Assembly: GCA_022432975.1 (NCBI GenBank)
Contig: CM039502.1
Span: 77,891,181-77,955,180, forward strand
DNA length: 64,000 bases
Direction of reading: 5' to 3'
Source of the DNA: Begonia masoniana
Taxonomy: Eukaryota > Streptophyta > Magnoliopsida > Cucurbitales > Begoniaceae
How positions within the stretch are numbered: position 1 is the stretch's first letter; each line of letters opens with the position of its first letter. Shown piece by piece: positions 37,207 through 48,000 of the stretch. The position numbers and the translations under genes are program-made. The notes beneath the pieces are model-generated. The model did no database searches and had not been told where the DNA came from. It was given only the letters and a program-made list of their open reading frames with translations.

Positions 37207-38061
37207 GGGTTAAAAAACTCTCGAATGATGAATTTGATTTAAAAAAATCCTCAAAATATGTTTATACTAATAAAAATTAAAACTTTTGAAAACTGACAAA
37301 AAAATCCCTGACGGGAGATGTTCACCCTCCATTCACCCCGTTTTTAGAACAGGAACGGGGGTATCCACCATCCATGATTTATAAATTAGTTTTAAAAAAA
37401 TACAAAACGATATTCAATTCAGTTGAAGTTTTTACCAAATTAGTTTTAAAACTTTTAAGTAAATTAAATGTTATTTTATATATTTTTATAAATTAATACC
37501 ATTTCCTTATTCAATAAAGTGAAAAATAAACTGATATTAATTTTTAAAAAATACAAAATAACATTCAATTTACTTGAAAGTTTTACCACATATTCATCAC
37601 ATTATGAGAAGATAATTTGAAAACTTTCTTGATTTTCTAACAGTTGTATGATTTATTATAATTATTTTATAAAGTAATTATTTAAAATTACAATAAATTG
37701 TACAAGTTTTAGAAAATCACGAAACTTTCCAGATTATTTTCTCATTATGTGGTGAATATGTGATAAAATTTTTAAGTAAATTGAATACCGTTTGGTATTT
37801 TTTTAAAAACTAATTTATAAATCACAGAGGTTAAATGGAGGTGAACGAAGAGTGAACACCCCCCCTCCCCCCTCCCTCCTCCCTCCGCCAGAACGCGGAC
37901 TGTTCTTAAATTTAGAACGGAGGGTGAATGAAGGGTGAACACTCCCGTCAGAGATTTTTTTTATTAATTTTTTATAGTTTAAAATTTTTTTTAGTATAAA
38001 CATATTTTTTGAAGATTTTTGTAACCAAATTCATATTTGAGTTTAAAATATTTGTAACCCT
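37207..38061. mobile_element. Foldback MITE, MULE type, 855 bp, exact 9-bp target duplication
   Basis: The left end GGGTTAAAAAACTCTC and right end TTTGTAACCC lie inside perfect ATGTTTTTA repeats (37198-37206 and 38062-38070). The arms mirror each other: CTGACGGGAGATGTTCACCC on the left and GGGTGAACACTCCCGTCAGA on the right; TTTATAAATTAGTTTTAAAA and its reverse complement further in. A C-rich run sits near 37859-37885. It is non-coding. Confidence 0.88.
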
Positions 38062-38070
38062 ATGTTTTTA

Positions 38071-38728
38071 ATAGGATGATGAAGACGATTTCATAATCAC
38101 TTAATTAAATAATTCCAAAGATTGAAAATATAAGCCTTATTTATTTTAGTTTTATCTTCATTCCATGTTGATGAATCACCTAGGCTACGGCCTATCCTTA
38201 TTTAATCAATTAATGAACTGAATTTTATGACTAATTAGACAGTTGATAGGTCCACGTACGGACGGATGTTGATCGATCCACGTATGGAGATCGGAGAGAT
38301 CTGAAAATTGGGAGTTTGCGCACGTGTTGCAAGAAAGGTAAGGGATGGATAAAGGTACTTCTCCACCTCTGAAAGTGAAACCTAGTTCATGTCGTGTCCA
38401 GCTTCCGTAACGTTACTTCTTTGGTGAGTAAACAACATGAGTCAGCTTGTTAATGGAAGCTTCCGAATAAATAAATTCAAGAATATTTGGGTCGGTTTCA
38501 GAACACCCTGACTAGATTTTCTCTGATTTATCGTTCTTTCTTTGCTTTCTGTTTATGTTTCTGAATGCCCAGTCCTGTCGGATTCTTCCGGGTGTCTGTA
38601 CTTATACTTGTTCTTACAATTCCTTTTTTATCTTCTGTTGGGTCGTCAAGAATCCGTTCTTGATTCTGTGTTCTTCTTTTTATGCCCTGTTTCGACATCG
38701 GAGTAGAATCTAATAAAGGCTACTGTTT
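38071..38728 (+). promoter_or_regulatory. Upstream region and 5'UTR of the GH17 gene
   Basis: About 650 bp between the foldback element and the glucanase ATG. It has a CACGTG-like GCACGTGTTGC near 38320, and T-rich leader-like sequence from about 38510. No clear TATA box or start site could be fixed. Two GTACGGA/GTATGGA phrases near 38255-38290 form a weak direct repeat. Confidence 0.4.
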
Positions 38729-40335
38729 ATGTCGGCGTTCGAGAAGAATTTATTTCGTTCTTTTTTCTCCATGGGATTGTTTAAGTGTGTGAATTTTGGG
38801 GTTTTTTTGGTGGCTTTGTTGTTCTTTTATCTGATGTTCGGTTCAGTTGTCGGAATCGGAGTGAACTGGGGGACGCAGGCGACGCACTCTTTGCCTCCGA
38901 CGACGGTGGTGAAGATGTTGAAAGATAATGGGTTTCAGAAAGTTAAGCTTTTTGACGCCGATTCAGAGGTCTTTGATGCTCTTCGAAATTCTGGAATTGA
39001 AGTTATGGTGGGTATTCCAAATGAAATGCTGTACGATCTGGCAAACAATATTCAAGCTGCCGAGGCCTGGGTTGCCAAGAATGTATCTGCCTTCGTCTCC
39101 TCTAATGGTGTCAACATCAGGTACTCTCTCTCTCTCTCTCTTCGATGATTCATTGCCTGGTTCTGATCAGATTACCTGTTCATCCATTCTTCTGAAGGTA
39201 TGTTGCAGTCGGGAATGAGCCTTTTTTAAAAACCTTAAACGGAACTTTCCTCCCTACAACATTTCCGGCGCTTCAAAACGTGCACTCAGCCCTTTCTAAG
39301 GCCGGGTTGAGCTCTCAAATTAAGGTCACCATCCCCATGAATGCAGATGTATACCAGAGTTCCACGAATCTCCCATCCGCCGGCGATTTCCGTACCGACA
39401 TCCGTGATCTCATGCTCTCAATCGTCAAGTTCTTAAGCGATAATGGATGCCCATTCACCGTCAATATCTACCCGTTTATAAGCCTCTACAACGATCCTAA
39501 TTTTCCGGTCGACTTCGCCTTCTTCAATGGCTCTTCCTCTCAGATAGACGACAACGGAAAAATCTACGACAACGTATTCAGCGCAAACTACGATACTCTT
39601 GTCTGGACCTTACAGAAAAATGGCTTTCCTAACATGTCGATACTTGTCGGAGAATTTGGATGGCCCAGTGACGGCGACCGCAACGCAAATTTGCAGTACG
39701 CGCAAAAGTTCAACCAAGGCTTCATCTCGCGTTTCGTTGCAGGGCAAGGAACTCCGATGAGGCCGGGTCCGATGGACGCCTATTTGTTCAGCCTCGTCGA
39801 CGAAGACGATAAAAGCATTCGACCGGGAAATTTCGAGCGGCATTGGGGCTTGTTTTACTACGATGGACAGCCGAAATACCTACTCAGTTTGGGAAACAAC
39901 TCAAATGGTTTAGTTGCAGCCACAAATGTCGACTATTTCCCCAGACAATGGTGTGTCTTGTCTTCCTCGGCTAGCCTCGACGACCCGCAATTGGCGCCGA
40001 GCGTAAGCTACGCTTGCGAAAACGCCGATTGCACTCGACTTGGATACGGAACGTCGTGCTCAAATCTGGACGCTCGAGGGAACGTCTCGTACGCTTTCAA
40101 CAACTACTATCAAATCAATAATCAACTCGCGAGTGCCTGTAAGTTCCCGAATCTCTCCGTCGTAACGAATCAAGATCCGTCGACGGGAAATTGCAGATTC
40201 AGTGTAATGATTGAAGTTGAGTCTTCTCGAAATTCAGCTTCGGCAGCCGTGAATTGGAGGAGATTGGACCGTCGTTTGACGCGACCAGGTTGTGCGGCGA
40301 TGGCGGTGGCTGCTCTTATTTTCTCCCTTGTGTGA
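38729..40335 (+). CDS. Glucan endo-1,3-beta-glucosidase, GH17 with X8 domain, GPI-anchored
   Basis: It hydrolyses beta-1,3-glucan (callose) at the cell surface. Two exons: 38729-39120 and 39198-40335 (77-bp intron, GTACTC...TGAAG), joining as [11 protein letters not shown] to give 509 aa, usual for the family. Residues 1-41 form a signal peptide; an in-frame Met15 (38771) gives a cleaner one and may be the true start. The mature domain opens [20 protein letters not shown] holds the acid/base Glu138 and [10 protein letters not shown] the nucleophile Glu283. An X8 (CBM43) domain follows at about 380-468 (QWCVLSS, ending TGNCRF) with conserved cysteines that bind beta-1,3-glucan. The hydrophobic C-terminus [13 protein letters not shown] after a small-residue stretch fits a GPI-anchor signal. 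It is closest in my recall to Arabidopsis At4g31140/At5g58090. Confidence 0.93.
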
Positions 40336-41191
40336 AGAATTAGCTCCTCGTGTACTTGCATATATTTGAGTGTGAATTATTTTTATATTCTAATTTTTAA
40401 TTCCACATTTTTATTTGAATTTATAAAAATTTAAATGGTAAAATCTTATTATCTACCATCTACCATTCTTAAAAGGGACTTTATCTTCCTATTTTCTTCG
40501 ACGATCTGTCTTTTTCGTCTTCTTTCTCTGCATAAGGAGTCTAAAACTTCAATGCAGATTTCATCATGTCTTTATGGGTAAACGAAAATCTGAGAGCTGT
40601 CTCATCGTTTCCTATCATTCCTCCTATTATTCTTTTCTTCTGTTTTCTCTCGTCTTGCTGCTTTTGATTGCTTTGCTGATGGTTCGCGATTGTTGCTGTG
40701 GTTTCTTCTTTGCGCTGTTGTTCCTCTGTGTATGTTGTTTGTATCTCTTCCTTCCTGTTCTTTGGCCTTTGACTTCTATTTTCCTGCTTTCGATTTCTTC
40801 ACTGTTCTTCCGCACAATGCGGTTGTTAAAAACAACTGTGTTTCACAAACTGTTCTGGTGAATCTGGAATTGTGTTTGGTCAGTGAAGGGTAAGCATATC
40901 TTTTCTTCTTTCTCTTTTCTCTAATTTTGAGTTTCGTGCACCAATTTTTTATTTCTGTATCTTTCTCCACTATCTCTATGCTAATACAGTCTACATTATG
41001 GGTTTTTTATGGGTTTCGTTGTTCTTGTGCATCGTCATTTTTGTCGGTAAGAGTTTCTCTCTTTCTGTTGTTTTCGTTCCTCAACAAATTTCTTCGTTTG
41101 TTTTTATATTGTTGTTCTGTATTTTACTTGAGGCTTTTATTTTGAATTCTCTCTTTTTTGTTGCAGTTCTTTGGGTGAAACTTTGTGCCTT
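40336..41191 (+). other. GH17 3' region and pyrimidine-rich intergenic DNA
   Basis: The first 100 bp are AT-rich 3'UTR (TTTTTATATTC). From about 40490 the strand is strongly T/C-rich with many short hydrophobic frames that look like composition effects. No coding exon was recognised. Confidence 0.45.
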
Positions 41192-41200
41192 TTTTTTAAG

Positions 41201-41702
41201 GGGCAAAATCCAAAATCTAGCTCCAACCAAAAAATGGATCGAACAAATTTTTAGTCCAAAAAATTAGCTCAAAATAGACAAAAAATAGATTTGCGTTAAA
41301 CCGATATGCCCCTAGCTCAAAGTATCGAAAATAGACAAAAAATAGATTTGCGTTAAACCGATATGCCCCCGCGGGGAGTTTTCTGAAGGAGAATGGTTTG
41401 CCGTGTTCGGAGAAGGGCAAACCGTTCTCACCGAGGGGGTATTTGTAAGGGTGAAGACCCCCGCGTTCATGTGCGCGGAGATCTTCACCTTCACAAATGC
41501 CCACTCGGTAAGAATAGTTTGCCGTTCTCCAAACGCTTCAAATCTTTCTCCTTCAGAAAACTCCCCGCGGAGTCATATCGATTTGCCGCGAATCTATTTT
41601 TTGTTCATTTTCGATACTTTGAGCTATTTTTTGAACGAAAAATTTGTTTGATCCATTTTTTGAACGTCAGTTAAAGTTCGAGCCAGATTTTGGATTTTGC
41701 CC
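41201..41702. mobile_element. Foldback MITE-like element, about 500 bp
   Basis: The left end GGGCAAAATCCAAAATC mirrors the right end GATTTTGGATTTTGCCC. Further in, CGGGGAGTTTTCTGAAGGAG mirrors CTCCTTCAGAAAACTCCCCG. Flanks TTTTTTAAG and TTTTTTCTG agree in seven of nine bases, a weak 9-bp target duplication. The left arm has an internal direct duplication (about 41271-41312 and 41329-41370, AATAGATTTGCGTTAAACCG). Open frames within are not genes. Confidence 0.8.
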
Positions 41703-41711
41703 TTTTTTCTG

Positions 41712-44221
41712 TGCGCGGGTCCAGGGCTTCAGGTCCGTGGAAGACACATTGTGCCTGATAAGCCAGTGAGCAAACCCTACAATTTTGTTTTCTGTAATTA
41801 TGTTTGTGTTCTTTGAATATTTGAACAATAGAAATTCTATTTCAATCAATTGGAGTTTTTTTTTTTTACTTTTTTTTTTTTATTATGGTTTCAGCTTGCT
41901 GTGAATGATGAGCTGATCCGGATAATGGCACCTCTCTTCCTGAATCCTGTATCCGTCGTATTGTTGTCACTGTTGGGAAGGTATCATTTTGTCTCTATGA
42001 ATTGCTTTGTGGAATTGTTCTTACTGGTATGGATTATGCTGCGCAGTATGATGCTTTAGGTTGGTTATAAGGAGGTTTAAGCTTTTTTGATTCTCTCGGA
42101 CTTTTAGCTGTGTGGAATGAAAAAACTTCAAAGATACTATTTGTAAGTATCATAAACACACATTCTAAGGTCTTTAATACTCATGTTTAGTTATAAATTG
42201 GTTAGCATTGCAAATCTCCATCACTCATCCACAAAGAACACAAGCTCTTCATAATAAAAGTCATGTGATGCATTTTGAACATCTAAAGAAAAGAGACTAG
42301 AAACCTCATTTATAATTATTTCTCTCTTGAACATCTAGTTACAGGGTAAATTTATATTTGATGAGAAATATTTGATATAGTTTGCTATGAATTAGATGAT
42401 CAATCTTGCTAATGTATAAAGTATACTAAAGTGTGGTTTATTTTCTTGAAATGAAGATGCTGGAGCAAATGATGATTCTGGTTTCTTGAAGGAGACCTTA
42501 TTTTCTTACAATAGAATGAAAAAACTGTATCATAAGCACTCAAGAATTTGGTGTAATTGACCATATTATATCTGAGTCTTCGTGCAACATTTAGAAAAAA
42601 AAAAAAAAAAAAGAATCGAGTTCTCGCAGAAAAAATAATTTCCTTTTCATTTATATTTGTTTTTCTTGTTGCATACTATAAACTTCCTCTGTCAATCTCA
42701 TGGTTTCTGCTGCCGGCTCAACTAAACAGCTCTTGAGATTGAAACACTTGTAGTTTTTACTTTCTTAACCATATTTTTTTGTGGATTTTAATACATCAAG
42801 TGAGTAATTTGTTGGAAATATTTATATTTGACAGTCCATTTTAATGTGCAGAAAACAGCTAGCAGTGGTCTTCATATTCTTCTTGGAGGCAAATATGCTT
42901 CAACAGAAGTGGTTTTCTTTTGATTTGTAAGTAGCTGTTACAAATCATTTTCTGTGATTATTTTCTCTTTCTCGTTCTAGATTCACTTTGTATCATACTA
43001 ATAATGCTCTTATGCTGGAATACATTTTATGTGCTTTTCAATTAAATGCAACTTAAATGTCAAAGAGACTAGCTTTCTTTTTGTACTCATTTTTAGTGCT
43101 TTGTTTAATAGACCATCTTTCAAGCTTTTTGGACATTTGATTGTGTTTCTACCAGTTTTTCAACTTTTACATTTTTGTTTTAACTTAAGTTTTGATGCCA
43201 ATGAGATTGAAAGGAGCATATTTTATTTTTTCAATTTGCAGTTTGTGCTATAATTTGGATTGAGATTTTCTTAACTATCCTCTTATGGTTTTCACTTTTC
43301 TGTTTAAGTTCTAGCTACCCATGTAAGCTGTCATAGTATAGTTTCCAATGGGTTGAATAGTTAAAGTAGGTTGTCTTTGAAGTTTCTGAGTTCAATCCCA
43401 TGTACGGATTCTTTAAACCAATGTTGTACTAAGAACTTGTGCTAAAAATTCAACAGAGTGGTAAAATTTTATTCTAATAAATTTCTCTGTTTCGATGAGA
43501 GCAACTTTTATCATGTGAAAAAGTAATTTTCATATGACAATGATTCTTGATATTTGTAGGGTCATCTTCCACGGGAAGCATGTGCAACTAATGTGGATAA
43601 ATAATTCTTTTTTTAAAGAAAGAAAAAGAAATTACTACTGATTTCAGTCAGAGAACCGATTCTTTGTGGTCTCATGGGTTAATATCATATCAACCTCAAA
43701 AACGTTCACGTCCATGTCTAACTATTGAAGATTTGTTGGTGAACATTACATAGGTTGTCTCTCCAATTTGCTCAAAAGTGGTTAGCCAAGTGAGTAGAGA
43801 AACCGGTCAGTTTGTCCACAGATATGATGTCGCTCCCAATGTTTGCATTTCATCTATTTTCTCACAATCCAAAATTCCCACTCCCAATCTATGAGCTCAA
43901 AGCTTATAAACGTGACTTTATTCCCTAATTCAGTAATTTCATCTTCTACAATTTTGGTCATAGCAATTTTTTTTTCTTTTTGTAGGTTTCTAAATGTTTT
44001 TGAATTGCAGTGGCTACCAAAATTCGGTTATTCCATACGTACAGAGACTACCATTCAAACATTATTTAAGAGATTTTTTCGACACTGCTGAAGACTTCTT
44101 TTTAGGTAGGTTTAAAATTAGTTTGTTTCAATGCTTAAAAATTATGTCTTATGAAGCGCTCTAAAAAAATATGTAAATTTGACGCTGACGTGTACCGAGA
44201 ACTAGTAGTAAAAAAGTATAA
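41712..44221. other. Intergenic DNA with unassigned possible exon fragments
   Basis: AT-rich. Two short stretches look exon-like: about 41728-41768 (VRGRHIVPDKP, preceded by an AG and followed by GTGAG) and 41895-41980 (between TTTCAG and GTATCA, reading AVNDELIRIMAPLFLNP). I recognise no family, and they may be relics of a lost gene. Poly-A at 42594-42611. No endonuclease V motifs were seen, although Arabidopsis has such a gene between the GH17 and DCAF1 orthologues. Confidence 0.35.
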
Positions 44222-44230
44222 TAAATTTAA

Positions 44231-44736
44231 GGAAAAAGTTTAATTTAGCCTCCAACGTATGGGGTCAGTGCTTATTTGGTCCCTAACGTTTATTTTTTTA
44301 CCCAATCAGACCCTATCGTATATACTATTTGTAATTCAAATCCTCCCATTAAATTTTTCGTTAAATTTGACACGTGCTTTGCACATGTGCTGCTAAAACC
44401 TTAAAATACCCTCATTTTCTCTCGAAATCCGTAAAGTAAAAATTAAATTTGTCTGAAATCCATACCGTAAATTCAAATTGGAATAATGAGAGATAGTTTA
44501 GTGTATGTTTTTAAAGTGAATTTAATTTTTACTTTAGGGATTTTGAGAGGAAATGAAGGTATTTTGGGATTTTAGTAGCGCACGTGTAAAACACGTGTCA
44601 AATTTTAACGAAAAATTTAATGGGAGAATTTGAATTGCAAACGGTGTATACGATAGGGTCTGATTGGGTCAAAAATAAAAGTTAGGAAGCAAATGACCAC
44701 TGACCCATATGTTGAGTGTTAAATTAAACTTTTCCC
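44231..44736. mobile_element. Foldback MITE, MULE type, in the DCAF1 upstream region
   Basis: 506 bp flanked by perfect TAAATTTAA (44222-44230 and 44737-44745). The ends GGAAAAAGTTTAATTTAG and GTTAAATTAAACTTTTCCC are inverted. Inner arms mirror: TAATTTGACACGTGC-type sequence on the left (GTTAAATTTGACACGTGC) against CACGTGTCAAATTTTAACG on the right. It is non-coding and contains ACACGTGT (G-box-like) motifs. It ends 357 bp before the DCAF1 start codon. Confidence 0.9.
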
Positions 44737-44745
44737 TAAATTTAA

Positions 44746-45093
44746 ATAAGTATATAATATTAAACAATGGCTTGGGCTTGGGGCTCTTGTGGAAGTTGGG
44801 ACCAATTCGACGCTATTGTGGTCCGCGTTAGGGTTAGATTGGGTCGGGTATTTCCTCGTCTATCTTCGATCCATCTCCTCAACTTTTCTCGTTCCTCGTC
44901 ATGATGACCGTCAGGAAATAGCATAAAACCTTGAGAGTTTCGCTTCCTTCAACTGCTTGCAACTCTTCCACCTTTGGAGCCGCGGTACGTTCTATATAAT
45001 CGAACAAGCTACGAAGAAGAAGAGGTTGTTTGTGTGTAAATAAATAAGGATACAAAACGAATCCATCTATTCTGTTCTAATCGGATTCTTGAT
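44746..45093 (+). promoter_or_regulatory. DCAF1 promoter and 5'UTR
   Basis: Between the foldback element and the ATG. It includes TTAGGGTTAG (telo-box-like, AAACCCTAA in reverse) at about 44828, common upstream of plant housekeeping genes, and a pyrimidine-rich leader. An upstream ATGATGACC at about 44901 could open a short leader frame. Confidence 0.45.
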
Positions 45094-48000
45094 ATGGAGT
45101 CGATCATGGATGAGCAGTCGAACAGAACTCAAGGTCACGGTGAAGGTCCGACTCCAGTCGCGGAATCTCAATCACAGCCTCATGTAGGAGGAGAAGAAGA
45201 AGACTCAAATGAGGACGAAGAATTGATAGCCAAGGCTCAGAAGTTGATGGAGAAGATCACTTCCTCACCCGACAACCCTAACCCCACACTCCTCCACTCC
45301 CTCGCCTCGCTTTTTGAAACGCAGGAGTCTCGGTTAGTGCTTCTCTCTGCCCAACTTTTTTTATTTGAATTTTGTGTATAATTTTCTAATTCGAAGTGTC
45401 GACGTTAGTATATAGGAATGTGTTTGGAGATGGTTGTTACTATTTTTTTTTTTTTCGCACGGTTATCTTCATAGAGTGGTTAGGCGAGATAGATATGTAG
45501 CTAACTTAAATGTTGTCTTTTGATTCATATGGAGGAAAAAATATAATTAAAAACTGGTGCTGCTACAGAAAGTGACTTTGAGTTGCAGATAAGGGTAAAG
45601 CAATAATTTCAAGTAACATTTGACGACTGGCAATAAAAAAATTTGCGGAACATCATGTCCATTTCGCAAGTGCTATTTAAGTTTAACATGGTTTTTTCCT
45701 AACAAATTTGATATGTCGAAAAAAATATAATTTAGATAAAAAAAAACAAATATATCATTTCTTCGGTTAAGCAAATTGCGTACATCCAGTGTAATGATAC
45801 TAGATGATGCTATTAGAAAATTGGATATTATCCAGTCTTTCGAAGAAATTGCCTCTCGAGGGTACCTGCTTTAGCTTTTAAGCTGTTGGGTAACTAATGA
45901 ACGCTCATCTCTCATTGTTCAGCTTTTGGAAAACTGGGCAGTTTTTCGTAGTTCAGCATTGTTATTTTAGTCCTTTACTGTCTATGATGTAAGTTTTTTA
46001 ATAAGATTAGTGTGCAGGTACATGGAAGAGAATGGTTCTTCCTCCAGTAATAGTCGTGCTTCTCACAGCATTGGAAAGCTTGGGAATGTGGTTCGGGTAA
46101 CTAATTGCCGTTTGCTTGCAGTGAATTTTAAATAATCTTTTCTTTCTTTTATTTTCTGATTTGAGCATACTGTGGAAGTCTTACTAATTATTGTTTTCAT
46201 CTATAGGATAATGATGAGTTCTTCGAGTTGATTTCCTCAAAATTTCTTGTAGAAACCAGATACTCAATGTCCATTCAAGCGGCTGCTGCAAGACTTCTTT
46301 TAGGCTGTTCATTAACTTGGATTGTATGTTCACTCTCCTTTTTTTTTTCTTTAACTTTGTTTGCCCACTTTAGGCAGCTTGTGTAATTTCTGCCTGTGTT
46401 ACCAAGTTTTTCTTTTGGAATTTGATGATCTGTATTGGGTCTCAGTATCCTCATATTTTTGAAGAAGATGTTTTGGATAACATTAAAAAATGGGTGATGG
46501 AAGACGCTGCAAGATCTTCTGCTGAAGATCATAACTGGAAGCTTGAATTGGGAGAGCGTGAAGTTTCTGATTCTGAAATGTTACGGACCTATTCTACTGG
46601 ACTTCTTGCTGTATGTTTGACAGGGTAAGCTTATTTTAATTTTCTTGTTGCTTTTGCCTTCTTTAATTACTAAATTCCTCGTGTTGTTATTGGTTACAGC
46701 GTCTCATTTTTTTCTTTATGTCAGTGGCGGTCCATTGGTAGAAGATGTTTTGACATCTAGATTGTCTGCCAAACTAATGCGCTATCTTCGTATCCGAGTC
46801 CTTGGAGATTCAAATCAGAAAGATTCTAGTCATTTGTCAGAGGCTAAAAACGCATCCGGTGCTAGTGGAACAAAGAGTATGGAAGAAAACCGGGCTAGAG
46901 TAAGGCAGGTCCAGGAAACATCCCATTTTGAAGAGTTGAGGGTTTCTGACGAAAGATCTCTCGATGAACAAGGTTTTGGCAGGCATGATGAAGCACGTTG
47001 GATTGATGGTGGAGAAGATCCTGATAGGTTGGCTGAAGGAGTTAATATTTATGATGTTGATGCAGAAGAGAAGAACAGATGGCATACTCGGGATTTGCGT
47101 GATGGAACGACAATATTTACTGATCTGGATGATAGTGCAAGAGGCGAATCTGCTAGGTGCAGGTTGAATCGTGGGAGGTCTAGAGGAAAAGGAAAGGGTA
47201 ATGAAAGTTCTGTAGACACCGATCAAGTTTTAACCTCACCTGGCTCTGGTAATCGATGGCGAAGTGCTAGAGAAAAGAATTTGTTAAGAAACCCGGATAT
47301 GAAGAAAATACATGACATGAACAAGAGTTTGAGCAGAGTCAATACTGATGCTGTGGCTTTTGAAAGAGAGGAAACTGATGATTGCTTCCAAGAGTGCAGA
47401 ATTGGAACTGTGGATATTTCAGATGTGGTCAAGAAAGCTGTTAGAGCCGCTGAAGCTGAAGCCAGAGCAGCCAATGCACCTTTAGAAGCCATTAAAGCCG
47501 TCGGTGATGCAGCTGCTGAAGTGGTAAAAACTGCAGCTTTAGAGGTATATTGTATATCAGCTTTCATACTTGTTCTCTTTTCTGAGCCATTTTTAGTGTG
47601 TTGTTACCGTATAGTGTTTTGTTATCCACATCCCTCAGGAATTTAAGACTTCCAATAATGAAGAAGCTGCACTTTTTGCTGCCTCTAGAGCTGCATCTAC
47701 TGTGATCGATGCAGGGAACACCATTGAGGTTTGCAGGTATGTTAATAAATGTTTTTATAATTTATTGATGGCACTAAAAGCATGACATTTCCTGATTAGC
47801 TAGCTACTTCATGTTTTTGCCTTTTGCTTGCTAGACATACTTAAAGAAGTATTTTTCTATTCAGATCCCTAAGTCATCCAAGATAATTATTTGCAGGAGT
47901 CTGAACAGTGTAAATGATGGTTCAAGTAATATTGTTGATGTGATTGAAAAGGAAATAAATGAGGTTGTTGAAGATTTTTTTATCCCAAATACTGAGTTCC

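Noticed and set aside
40574..40861. Frame starting MGKRKS, recalling the start of transcription elongation factor ELOF1
   Set aside because: Only six residues agree. The rest is hydrophobic low complexity from T/C-rich DNA, and no zinc-finger exon follows.
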